Origin: Nocardioides sp. zg-1308
Lineage (GTDB): Bacteria > Actinomycetota > Actinomycetes > Propionibacteriales > Nocardioidaceae
Assembly: GCF_013155375.1 (NCBI RefSeq)
Contig: NZ_JABJQY010000002.1
Coordinates: 2,542,001-2,606,000 of the forward strand
Direction of reading: 5' to 3'
DNA length: 64,000 bases
Below the pieces are notes generated by a model. The model worked only from the letters and a program-made list of their open reading frames with translations. It was not told where the DNA came from and made no database searches. Numbering within the stretch: the first letter of the stretch is position 1; each line of letters opens with the position of its first letter. Below, piece by piece: positions 1 through 11,300 of the stretch. Made by a program: the position numbers and the translations under genes.

Positions 1-77
1 ACGATTCGATCGAAACGATTCGCCGTCGTCTCGGATCACGCTCGTCCAGACCCTGACCCACCCGCTCGAGGAGTGCC

Positions 78-1244
78 GTGCCCACCCTGACCGCCGCCCG
101 CAACGCCGTGGGGATGACGTTCTTCCTCAACGGCCTGGTCTTCTCCAGCTGGGTCTCGCGGATCCCCGAGGTGCGGTCGAGCTTCGACCTCACCAACGGC
201 CAGCTCGGCCTCCTGCTCCTCGCGATCGCGGTCGGGTCGGTCCTGGCCCTGCCGACCACCGGCGCGGCCATCAACGCGTGGGGCACGGAGCGGATCGTCC
301 GGGTCGGGGCGGTCGCCGCCACGCTCGGCATGGCCATGGCGGCCCTCGGCCTGGGGCACGTGCTCCTGGTGACGGTGGTCGGGCTGTTCGTCTACGGCCT
401 CGGCATCGGCGTGTGGGACGTCGCGATGAACGTCGAGGGCGCCGAGGTGGAGCGCGGGCTGGGCCGCACGATCATGCCGCGCTTCCACGCCGGCTTCAGC
501 GGGGGCACCGTGGTCGGCGCGCTCCTCGGTGCGCTGCTCATCGAGCTGGACGTCCCGGCGGTGGTGCACCTGCTCGGCGTGGTGCTCGTCGCCATCGCGC
601 TCGTGTGGCGCTCGTCGCCGGCGTTCCTGCCGGTGGAGACCGCGCACGAGGAGGAGCGGACGTCGGCGGCCCGCGCCTGGCTGGAGCCGCGCACGCTGCT
701 GATCGGCGTGATGGTGCTGGCCCTGGCGATGACCGAGGGGACCGCCAACGACTGGCTCGCCGTCGCGCTCGTGGACGGCCACGACGTCTCGCACGCCGTG
801 GGCGTGGCCGGGTTCGCCGTCTTCGTCCTCGCCATGACCGCTGGTCGGTTCGCGGGCACCGGCCTGATCGACCGCTTCGGGCGGGTCGCGGTGCTGTGGG
901 GCACCATGGCGCTCGCCGGCGGGGGAGTGCTGCTCATCGTCTTCGCCGACCAGCCCGTCCTCGTCGTGACCGGCATCGTCCTGTGGGGCGTCGGTGCCTC
1001 GCTCGGCTTCCCGGTCGGCATGAGCGCCGCCGCCGACGACCCGGTCCGCGCCGCCGCGCGGGTCAGCGTCGTCTCCACCATCGGCTACGCCGCCTTCCTC
1101 GCCGGCCCGCCGTTCCTCGGGTTCGTCGGGGACGAGGTCGGCACCCTCAAGGCGCTGCTCGTGGTCGCCGTCCTGCTCATGCCGGCGGCCCTGGTCGTGC
1201 CCTCGGCGCGCGAGCAGCGCCCCGAGCGGTCCGAGCGCGTCTGA
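78..1244 (+). CDS. MFS transporter (drug/sugar-type permease)
   Basis: A 388-residue, almost wholly hydrophobic protein that fits a 12-helix major facilitator superfamily permease in the cytoplasmic membrane. The N-terminal half begins with a helix followed by a SWVSRIPEVR loop and an N-G-Q-L-G-L helix, a pattern common in small MFS exporters related to YbjJ. The substrate cannot be read from sequence. The GTG start at 78 is preceded by GAGGAG at 68-73, a good Shine-Dalgarno sequence with 4-nt spacing. It converges on the cobalamin adenosyltransferase gene; both stop codons lie in one small inverted repeat (1241-1266). Family call is firm, specificity is unknown. Confidence 0.85.
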   Translation: MPTLTAARNAVGMTFFLNGLVFSSWVSRIPEVRSSFDLTNGQLGLLLLAIAVGSVLALPTTGAAINAWGTERIVRVGAVAATLGMAMAALGLGHVLLVTVVGLFVYGLGIGVWDVAMNVEGAEVERGLGRTIMPRFHAGFSGGTVVGALLGALLIELDVPAVVHLLGVVLVAIALVWRSSPAFLPVETAHEEERTSAARAWLEPRTLLIGVMVLALAMTEGTANDWLAVALVDGHDVSHAVGVAGFAVFVLAMTAGRFAGTGLIDRFGRVAVLWGTMALAGGGVLLIVFADQPVLVVTGIVLWGVGASLGFPVGMSAAADDPVRAAARVSVVSTIGYAAFLAGPPFLGFVGDEVGTLKALLVVAVLLMPAALVVPSAREQRPERSERV

Positions 1245-1262
1245 GCCGGGTCGGGGGACCGC

Positions 1263-1835
1263 TCAGCGCTCCCCGCCCGGCACCCACAGCACGTCGCCGG
1301 TGTCGCGGTTGGCGTGGCGGGCCAGGATGAAGAGCAGGTCCGAGAGCCGGTTGAGGTAGGTGATCGCGAGGACGTTCATCGTGTCCTCGTGCTCGGCCCA
1401 GGCCGCCCAGCCGGCCCGCTCCGCACGGCGTACGACGGTGCGCGCGACGTGCAGGTGGGCCGCGGCGACACTGCCGCCGTTGAGGATGAACGAGCGCAGC
1501 GCCGGCAGCTCCTCGTTGTAGTGGTCGCACCACCCCTCGAGCCGGTCGACGTAGTCCTGCTCGATGCGCAACGGCGGGTGCTCGGGGTTCGGGACCGCCG
1601 GGGTGCAGAAGTCGGCACCCACGTCGAAGAGGTCGTTCTGCACGCGGGTGAGCACCGTGACCACGTCGTCCTCGAGCCCGCCGTGCGCCAGGGCGACCCC
1701 GATGTGGGCGTTGCCCTCGTCGACGCAGGCGTACGCCTCGAGCCGCGGGTCGGTCTTCGAGGTCTCGCTCATGTCGCCGAGCCGGGTGCGTCCGGCATCA
1801 CCGGTACGGGTGTAGATGCGCGTCAGGTTGACCAT
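1263..1835 (-). CDS. pduO: PduO-type ATP:cob(I)alamin adenosyltransferase
   Basis: 190 residues, normal length for the PduO family, which transfers the adenosyl group of ATP to cob(I)alamin to make coenzyme B12. The N-terminal ATP-binding motif YTRTGDAGRTRLGD is at residues 8-21, and the conserved helix YLNRLSDLLFILAR lies near residue 160. The ATG at 1835 follows TAGGGT (1847-1842, minus strand) by 6 nt with no Shine-Dalgarno sequence, so the mRNA is probably leaderless. The product would serve the two AdoCbl-linked genes in this window, ecm at 12694 and meaB at 32142. No cobalamin riboswitch is visible upstream. Confidence 0.93.
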   Translation of the reverse strand: MVNLTRIYTRTGDAGRTRLGDMSETSKTDPRLEAYACVDEGNAHIGVALAHGGLEDDVVTVLTRVQNDLFDVGADFCTPAVPNPEHPPLRIEQDYVDRLEGWCDHYNEELPALRSFILNGGSVAAAHLHVARTVVRRAERAGWAAWAEHEDTMNVLAITYLNRLSDLLFILARHANRDTGDVLWVPGGER

Positions 1836-1965
1836 GTGCCGACCCTACTGGCCGGGACTCGCCGCAAAGGTGGTGCGTGCGGGCAGCCGAACGGGGTACA
1901 ACAGCGTCCTAGGAGTGACAGCAGTCACGTGAGCGGCGTCGGGGGACGTCGGGGAGGGGCGCCCG

Positions 1966-2274
1966 ATGGACATCATCTCGGATGGCCACACGCTCGTGCT
2001 GCAGGGCGACTTCGACGTGCGGAGCACGTGGGAGGTCCGCAACGCGATCTACGAGCGCATCGACGTGCTCGACGACGACGTGGTGATCGACATGACGGCG
2101 GTGTCCGCCATCGACGCCACCGCCCTCCGCCTGCTGGCCGTCGCCACCCGGCACGCCTGGCTCTCCGGCCACCACCTCACCGTCCGCAACCCCGGGCCGG
2201 CGGTGCGCCGGATGGCGCACCTGACCCGGCTGGCGCACGCCATCGAGGTGGAGCGCGTCGCCGCGACCGCCTGA
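1966..2274 (+). CDS. STAS-domain protein (anti-sigma factor antagonist-like)
   Basis: 102 residues consisting of a single STAS fold, the domain used by SpoIIAA/RsbV-type anti-anti-sigma factors. The core reads D-M-T-A-V-S-A-I-D-A-T-A-L-R-L-L. Where SpoIIAA carries the phosphorylated serine (DSSG), this protein has D-A-T-A, so the usual phosphoacceptor is missing and only the neighbouring threonine could take its place. No anti-sigma kinase gene lies beside it. A purine-rich GGGGAGGGG stretch precedes the ATG. The domain is certain; a role in sigma-factor control is inferred only from the family. Confidence 0.8.
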   Translation: MDIISDGHTLVLQGDFDVRSTWEVRNAIYERIDVLDDDVVIDMTAVSAIDATALRLLAVATRHAWLSGHHLTVRNPGPAVRRMAHLTRLAHAIEVERVAATA

Positions 2275-2310
2275 TCGGCGATCGCGGCTCCGCCCTCCCG
2301 GCCGTCCCGC

Positions 2311-5300
2311 TCAGCCGGCCGGCACCACCTCGATCGCGGAGATCTTGGCCTGGTTGACCACGGAGTCGAGGTCGACGTCGACCTTGCCGTCGGTGACCTG
2401 GACCGTGTAGGTCTTCACCGCCGCGGTCGCGGACCCGACGTCGGCCACGATGTCGTAGTTGTCCAGCCGCAGCTGTCCCTCCACCGCGACGTCGAACGTA
2501 CGCCGGCCGGTCCCGCCCGGGCCGCCGCCCGGGGCGCCGAAGTAGATCTCGGCGAAGTGCAGGCGGACCGTGTGGGAGCCGTTCTGCACCGGGATGTCGT
2601 AGTCGATCGACCCGGTCTCGGTGGAGTACTCCGACTGGTAGAGCACGTCGTCGGTGGTCCCGGCGATCGCCACGGCGTTGGTGAACGTCTTGCCGCCGGT
2701 GCCGTACTGCTGGGCGCCCCACGCGACGCCACCGGTGGTGACCGCCGGTCCGCCGGCGTTGATCCGGATCGCCGCCTGCGGCCGCGGCGGCGTGGTGACG
2801 CTCGCCGTGGCCGAGGGGGCCGACGCGTTCTGCGACGTGTCCACCGCGAGCACCCGGTAGGTCACCTGGGTGCCACCCGGTGCGGTCGTGTCGACCAGCG
2901 ACAGCCCGGCGACGGGGGTCTGGTTGACCCTGGTCCAGGTGGTCGCCCCGGCGGCCTGCCGCTCGACCACGTAGCCCCCGAGGTCGGCGGCCGCGACGGC
3001 GTTCCAGGAGACCTGCACGTCGTTGCCCGAGACCGACGCCGAGACGCCTGTGGGCGCCGTGGCGGGGGCGGTGGTGTCCGCCGACGCCACGGGGGCGATG
3101 TTGGTCATGAGGAACACGTTGTCCTGGTAGTCGCAGTTGGCGCTGCCGCCACCGCACCCGTTCTGCACGAAGTCCTGCCCGACCAGGTAGGCACCCGGGA
3201 CGGTGCGCCCGCCGACCTCGACCGGCCACACGCGGATGCCGAGGTTGGCGGGATCGGTCGACGTCGGGGCCTTGTTGGTGGTGTAGCCCGCGATCGTCAG
3301 CGCGAAGCTGCCGGTCGGGTTGGCCTGCCCCTGCTGGAAGGGCGCCGAGGCGGGCGCGGTGCCGTTCTGCGCCACCCGGGGGTAGAAGGACTGCCCCCAG
3401 GCACCGTCGTGGGAGCCGGAGATCGGGCTGGCGATGTTGTCGCCCGTCTCGCTGCAGCACCCGTGCAGGGCCGTCAGCTGGCGTGCGGTGACCGGTCGGG
3501 ACGGGTCCAGCCGCTTCCACAGCAGGGACCGCACCTCGTCACCCTGGAGCGGACCGCTGTAGGCGTCCTCGAGCGGCTCGCCGATGGCGGTCGACCAGCC
3601 GAACACGCGGGCGACCTCGGTCATGGTGGGCTCGACCCCGCCCTCGGGCTGCGGCTGCCAGTAGCCGCGCAGCTGCACGGGCAGCTGCGGGCGGTTGGCG
3701 GCGTTGGACGTGATCGTCATCGTCGCGCCGTAGGCGCCGCGGCTGCCGGCACCCCCGAACTGCACGCGCAGGTCGTAGGTCCCGCCCGGTGCCACGGTGA
3801 GCGGCAGGGTGGTGCCCGGGGTGGTGAAGTTGGTCGTGCTGGCGCGCACGCCCGGCGTCGGGTCCACCGGGGCCGACAGGCCCAGGCCGGTCACCACCAG
3901 CGGGTCGTCGGGGTCGGTGTTGCTGATCCTCAGCGTGGCCGTGTCGTGGGTGAGCGCGGCCGCGTGGGTGGGGGTGCTCGTCGTGCGGTCGTTGAGGTGG
4001 TGCATGACGAGGAAGTCCTCGGCCATGCCCGGCACCACGGTGCCTCCCACGCGCTGGGCGTCCTGGTTGGCGATGGCGATCGCGGCCACGCTGCCGTCGA
4101 CGATGGTGAACGTCCGCGTCGCGGTCGTGTCGTTGCCGGCCGCGTCGGTGGCCGTGACGGTCACGGTGTGCGCGCCCAGGCCGGTGACCTCGAGCCGGTC
4201 GCCGGACGGACGCGGGACGTCCGCGCCGTCGAGCGTCCAGTCGACGAACTCGGTGCCCGAGCCGCCACGGTCCACGACCTCGGCGACGACCGTGGCCTTG
4301 GTGACGTAGCCACCGGGGCCCGTGACGCCGGTGACCGACAGGTCGACGGTCGGCGGGATGACGTCGACCTCGGAGCCCGAGGCGACGCTGACCCACTGCA
4401 CCTTGGTGTTGCTGCCCGTGGAGGCGAGCGTGAGGCGCCCGTCGGTCACGTCGACCGACGCCGTGGCCACCCGGTAGTCACCGGGGCCGGTCGGGACGAA
4501 GCCCGACACGAGCGGCACGCCCTCGGCCGCGAGGCCGTGGGAGGAGTCCGCGAAGCCGGCGTCGCCCACCGACACCGAGACGGTGTAGGTGCCGTCGGCG
4601 ACGGCGAGCTCCCACTCGCCGTCGACCACGCCGGCGACCTGGGTGTCGTCGACGATCATCAGCGTGCTCGTCAACGGGTCGGGGTCCTGCGTGCGGGCCC
4701 GCGTGTCGGCGGTCTTGGTCGCCCCACCCTCGGTCCGCACCCAGCCATAGCCGCGGGCCGTGGTGAACAGCTCGCCGCTGTCGGCCGACCAGCCGGCCGG
4801 CGTGGGGGACGCGGCGGGCTGGAAGCTCACCTGCGCCACCGTCTCGCCGCCCCCGCCGGTGACCGGCGTGACCTCGAGGTAGTCGATCTTGGCGTTGGTG
4901 CCGCCGACGGCGTCGACGGTGAGCTCACCGTCGGACACCGTGACGACCTGCGTGCCGGTCGCGTGGTGGCCGGCGCTGCCCGCCGGTCCGCTCGGGACGT
5001 GGGGCGCCGCGAGCAGCGGCACGCCCTCGACGCGGACCTGGTGGGCCTCGGGGTCGGCGTTGGCCGCCGGGTCGCCGAGGGCCGCCGTGACCTGGTAGGT
5101 GCCGTCGCCGAGCGCGAGCCCCCACGTGCCGGTGTTGCAGTTGTTGGCCGTGCAGTTCGGCGCGCTCTGCTGCTGGTACTGCATGTGCATGAACGTGTCG
5201 AGGCGCTGGTCGCTGTTGAGGTTGCGCTCACGGCCGGAGGTCGTGCGGGCCTCGGGCGCCAGCGTCGAGGCGTTGCGCCAGCCGTAGGTCAGCCCGCCCT

Positions 5301-8300
5301 GGTCGGCCAGGGTCCGCGGACCGTAGGCCTGGCCGAAGTCGCGGAGGTGTCCCGCCGGCACGGCGGCCGTCTCGCTCTGGAAGTTGACCCGGATGGCCTG
5401 TCCCGGCGGCTGGGTGCCGCCGGCCGGCTCGACGTTGCGGACGATGAAGACCACGTCGTTGAAGTCGAACCCGGACGTGTGCTCCTCGGTCGCGACGACG
5501 TACGCGTGCGGCACCGGCTGCCCGCCCTCCACGAGCGGGTAGACCCGGACGTGGTTGCCAATCGCGCCGGCGAACGTGTTGAGCGAGTCCTGGGTGTGGA
5601 CCAGCCGGTTGGCGAAGAACGGCCACCGCGAGACGAACCCGAAGGTCGACTGGCCCGGGTCGAGCTGCAGCGCCCCGGTGGTCGTCGGGGTCAGGGTCTG
5701 GCCGTTGGAGGCCGGCGAGTTCGACACCGAGAACAACGTGTTGCGCGTCGCCGGTGCGGCGTCGTCGTACCACGACACCTCGGTGACCGGCGCGCTGTCG
5801 GTGGGCCCGAACACCGAGATCGGCTCGACCGTGACCGGGCCGTCGGCGAAGCGGGTGAACGTCTCCACGTCGATGCTGTCGCCGAGGGTCGGCGAGACGC
5901 GCTCGCTCGAGCTGGAGTGGATCTCGTTGGTGGCGTCGTTGTCGTCACCGGTGTCGATGCCCAGCTCCCACGCGTCGAGGACGTACTGGAGCGACGGCTC
6001 CGCGGAGCCGCCGAGCCCGTCGGTGCCGAGCCCGCGGAGCGAGACCGAGGGCGCGCTTCCGGCGCTCAGGGTCAGCCCGAGCGAGGCCGCTGCCACGCCC
6101 TCGCTGCTGGGGTCGAAGCCGACCGTGACGGTCATCGACGCCCCGGGGGCGAGCGTGGCCGGCAGCGACGTGCTGGTGGTGCGGGAGTAGGCCGCGGCAC
6201 CGGTGCCGGTGATGGCCGCGCCGGTCACCGTGGTGGCCTCGCTGCCGTCGTTGGTCACCGTCACGGTGCCCAGCGTCCGCGAGCCGGCGCTGGTGACCTG
6301 GTTGCCCACCAGGCGCCGGGTGCTCAGGGAGACGTCCGCGCCGCCCTGCCCGTCCGGGACCCGGAGCAGGTAGAGCCGCGGCTGGCCGCTGCTCTGGTCG
6401 TAGGAGTTGACGTAGAGGTTGCCGGTGTCGAGGTCCTCGACGATGTCCAGCGGGTCGTCGAAGCCGGAGAAGCCGCCGATCGTCGAGCCGGCCTGGCCGC
6501 CCTCGACCTGGCCGTTGGCCGCGGTCTCCAGGGTGAAGACGTCGTCGAAGTTGGAGAACCGGACCACCATCAGGCGGCCCTTGAGCTTGCCGCCGAAGGT
6601 GTTGGAGCGGTACTCGATGACGCCGTTGGGCGACTTGTTGAACTCGAAGTCGTAGGCCCAGCCGCGGTAGTTGCGGTCCGGCGCCACCGAGGTGGCGTAC
6701 TTCGACCCGCCCGAGCCGGCGCCCTCCGGGTTGCCGCCGTTGTTGAGGACCCACTCGCAGCGCGACGGGTTCGGGTGGCCGTAGTAGCCGCCCGCCTCGA
6801 CGTCGAAGAGGAAGTCGCGCTGGGTGTTGTGGTTGGTCACCGCGGGCACCGACGGGGCCGTGTAGGGCGTGCCGTCGATGCGGCGGGTGGCGCACTGGGA
6901 GGTCACGTTGCCCCCGGGGACCTGGCCGGTCCGGGTCAGCGTGCCGCCGCTGGCCGTCACGCCGGGGCTGTTGCCGCCGCTGGCCGTGCCGTTGGTCGGC
7001 ACGTAGAGGCTGCCGTTGGAGGCGTGCACGAGGTCGTAGGCGTTGCGGATGCCGGTGGCGTAGATCTTCAGCGGCGCCGAGGCGGCGAACGGGTCGTACG
7101 AGCCGCCCTTGTCGACGGTCTGCACGTCGACCGGCCCGGAGGCCTGCACGCGCTGCCACGCGTCAGCGGGGTCGAAGGTCAGCATGGCCGCGGTGAGCAG
7201 CGTCTCGCCCCGGTCGCCCCAGGCGCCGTCGGGGTCGCCGGCGGCCTGGTTGGAGCCCTGGAGGAAGTAGAGCCTCCCGCCGGGGCCGTAGGAGATGGAG
7301 TTGGACAGGTGGTCCTTCTGCGAGCGCGGGAGGTTGACGAACACGTCGGAGACGACCGGGTTCGCCACGCTGGTCGAGAAGTCGACCCGGCTCAGCTTGG
7401 AGCCGAAGGCCTGCGACTCGTTGCCGATGTTGGCCGTCGCGTGGGTCACCCATGCCACGTCGGGGTTGGTGCGGTCGAACACGAAGCCGACCGCGGCGCG
7501 GCCCTGGAAGGCGTTGATGGGCTGCTCGGCACCCAGGGTGCCGTCGGCATTGATCGGGTAGCGGAACATGCCCTGCCCGATGGTGGTGGCCCACAGGTGG
7601 CCGTCGTGGACCACGAGGGAGGCGTAGTACTTGCCGTTCTTGCCCAGGTCGACCTTCTGGAAGTCGACGCCGTTGACCGGGTCGAAGGTGCCGTTGGGCG
7701 GCTGCACGTCACCGGTGCCGGTCGTGAACAGCGAGCGGAAGGGGACGAAGGTGCGGCCCGTGGTGTCCTTCACGCCGTCGACCACGAACCGGTAGGTGGT
7801 GGTGGCCTTGAGGTTGCCGCTCTGCTGGAAGTTGATCGAGTCGCCACCGCCGGTCGTGTTGCGGTTGCCCGCGACCTCGACGTCGGGCGCGCTGCCCGGG
7901 ACGACCTCGAAGAGCCGCACCGTGGCGTCGGTGACCGTGGCCGGGTCGACCGGTCCCGGCTGGGCGCTGGTGCCGACGAGGTGGACGTCGGCCGCCACGC
8001 CCTCGCCGAGCGGAGCACCGAGCGACCGGTTGGCCGGACGCGTCTGCACGACGAACGGCAGCGGGTCCGCGGCGGTGGCGCTCGCCGACCTGACCTCGAC
8101 GTAGGCCAGCTTGGTGTTGGTGCCGCCCGTGGCGTTGATCGTCAGCTCGCCGTCGACGACGCCGACCCGCGTGGTGGCGGTGTCGAACTCGGCCGACGCG
8201 CTGCCGGTGAACCCCTCGATGAGCGCGGAGTTCTCCACGTTGACCGCGTGGAGGCTGTCGTAGCTGGTGGCACCCGGCTGGTCGCCGACCGCGACGGTCA

Positions 8301-11300
8301 CGTCGTAGGTGCCGTTGGCGACCGCGAGCTGCCAGTCGCCGTCCTGGCAGATGTTGGGCGGGCAGGCCGCGTTGGGCACGTCCGCGAACTGCATGTGGAT
8401 GATCGAGTCGAGCCGCGGGTCCACGCCGGTCCGGCCGCGCACGCGGCCGTTGCCGACGAGGGACAGCTCCTCCTCGCTGTTCTCCTTGACCCAGCCGTAG
8501 ACGTGCTCGCCGCCGCCCTGCGAGGCGCCGCTGCGCTGGCCGTAGGCCTGCCCGTAGTCCTTGAGGTAGCCCGGGGCCGGGGTGCCGGCCTCGGAGGTGA
8601 AGTCCACCTTGACGTCGAGCGGGGTGTAGGGCTCGACGACGCCACCGATGAGCTCGGCGGAGAAGTCGGCGAAGGACACCACGACGTTGTCGGAGGCCGG
8701 GGCGCCGCGCTTGGTGGCGTAGACGCCACCGAAGGTGACCGGCCCGCCGGCCCCGAGGTCGGCGCCGGCGAGGAAGGCCGCCGGCACGGGGAGCTGGGTG
8801 GGGCCCGCCGTGTTGGCCGGGTCGGTCAGGACGCCGAGCTGGCCGTCGCCCACGGCGTACGAACCGCGGACCACCGGCTGGGCACCGGAGGCGTCGACCT
8901 GGAGGACCAGGCGGACCCGCTGGCCGCTCGGGAAGCTGGCGGAGTTGAGCTCGTACGTCGTCGCGGGCTGGGCGATCCCGCCGACCTCCTTGACCAGCTG
9001 GACCTTGTTGGTCGTGGCCGAGACCCGGACCACGGCGAGCTTGACGTAGTTGTCCTCGTCGAGGCCGAACCAGAGGCCGCCCTGCTGGCTGCCGTTGGTC
9101 GTGCCGGGGAAGGTCGGGTCGACGACCGTCGTCTGGAGCTCGTAGCCGTCGGTGCCACCGGCGAGGCCGACGCCCAGCATGTTGAGCTGCGAGTTGGTGC
9201 CGGCGCTGTCGGCGGGCCGCCGGTAAGCGATGCCTTTGGTGGCGGTGATGTCGAGGTTGCCGGACGGGCTCACCGCGAGCAGACCGGGCTCGAAGCCGGG
9301 CACGTTCGGGGTGGTCGGCGTCGCGGGCGCCGGGGCCTGGTCCACGTTGGCGCGGGCCGAGGGGTCGTCGACCATGGTGAAGCCGGTGCCGTCCAGGCCG
9401 CCCTGCGGGCCGCTGAAGCCGAGGACGTAGGGCGTGTCGACCCGCACCGTGGAGCAGGGCTCCGTGCTGATCGGCAGGCACGGCGCGCCGGCCTTCGCGA
9501 CGGTGATGCGGAACGTCCGCGTGCCGGTGGCCCGGCCGTCGCTCGCGGTGACCACGACGGTGTAGGGGCTCGCGGCCGCGGTCCCGGCGGCGGGAGTGCC
9601 CGCCAGGGTGGCCGTGCCGTCGCCGTTGTCGGTGAGGGTGAGCCCACCCACGGCGAGGTCGGAGGTGATCGTCACGTCGTCGCCCTCGGCGTCGGTCGTG
9701 GTGATGGTGACCGGGGCGATGGCGGTGCCCTCGACGGCCGCGACGTCGGCGACCGCTGCGACGACGGGTGCGGTGTTGGGGACCTCGTGCGCCTCGACGG
9801 CGAAGTCGCCGAAAGTCGCGGTGACCGTCTCGGTGGCCAGCGCGTTGCGCTTGGTGGCGAAGAGGCCCGCGAAGCCCTGCGGCGCCTCGGTGCCGACCGT
9901 GGTCCCGGTCAGGAAGGACTGCGGCACGGGGACGCCGTCGTTGTCGACGGTGTTGGCCGTGTCGACGAGCAGGGTGCGCTGGCCGGCACCGACGGTGTAG
10001 AAGAGCTGGGCCGTGCCGCCGGCGCCTGCGGTGTCGACGACCTCCAGCTCGAGCTTCACGTCCTGGCCGACGTTGAAGCCGGCGCTGTTGAGCTCGTACT
10101 CAGTGCCAGGCGTCGCCACGCCGTTGACCTCACGGAGCAGCTGGACCTTGTTCTGGGTCGCCGAGAGGCGGGACACGACGGCCTTGACGTAGTTGTCCTC
10201 GTCGAGGCCGAACCACAGTCCGCCCTGCTGCGAGCTGTTGCTCGCGCCGCCGAAGCTCGGGGCGAGCACGGTGGTGGTGAGGTCGTAGCCGGTGCTCGAG
10301 CCGCGCACGCCCACGCCGAGGGCGTTGAGCTGGGCGTTGGGAGAGGTCGCCGCCGGGTTCTGGCCCGGGGCGCGGTACATGATGCCCTTGGTCGCGGTGA
10401 TTTCGAGCTGGCCGCCACCGGGAGCCACGAGCGCGGGCTCGAAGCCGGGCGCGTCGGCGTACGTCGGCGTGGTGGGGGCGGGTGCCTGGTCCACACCGGA
10501 GCGGAGGGACGGCGGGTCGACCATGGTGAAGCCGGTGTCGTCCAGGCCGCCCTCGCTGCCGGTGAAGGCCAGCGAGAAGGGCAGGTCGACGGCGATGTCG
10601 CCGCACGGCAGCGTCGAGCGCTTCGCGCACGGGGTGCCGGGCGCCGGTGCGACCACGACCTCGAAGGTTGCGGTGTCGGAGCCGCCGTTGCCGTCGGAGA
10701 CGGTGACGGTCGCGGTGGACGTGCCGTCCGCGGTCGGCGTGCCGCCGAGGGCGATGCCCGTGGCGGTGCCGGTGCCGGTCATCCCGGCCGGGAGCCCGGT
10801 GACGGTGCGGGTCAGCTGGTCGCCCTCCTCGTCGGTGGCGGGAACGAGCACGGCGGTGTCGACGGCCTGGCCCTGGGTCACCTGGACCGTCGCGGGGCTC
10901 GGGTCGCCGGCGACCGGGGCGTCGTTGACCTCGGCGACGGTCAGGACGAAGGTCTCGCTCGCCTTCGCGCCCGCGGCGTCGGTGGCCGTGACGGTCACCG
11001 AGAAGGTGCCGCCGACGGTCGGGGTGCCGCTGATCTTGCCGGTCGCGGCGTCGTAGGAGACACCGCTGGGGAGGCCCGACACGGTGATGGCCGGCGTGCC
11101 GTCCTCCTCGTCGGTGGCCGCGACGGCGATGGCAGCCATCGCCTGGCCCTCCGTGGCGGTGGTGTCGTCGATCCCGGTCAGCTGGGGTCCGTCGTTGACC
11201 TCGGTGACGGTGATGGTGAAGACGACGCTCGCGGTCGCTCCGGCGGAGTCCGCGGCGGTGACTGTCACCGCGAAGGTGCCGCCCACGGTCGGGGTGCCGG

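Noticed and set aside
1836..1965. Cobalamin riboswitch upstream of the adenosyltransferase (also checked 12457-12693 for ecm)
   Set aside because: No B12-box or the associated stem pattern is visible, and both genes appear leaderless, leaving no room for an aptamer in the transcript.
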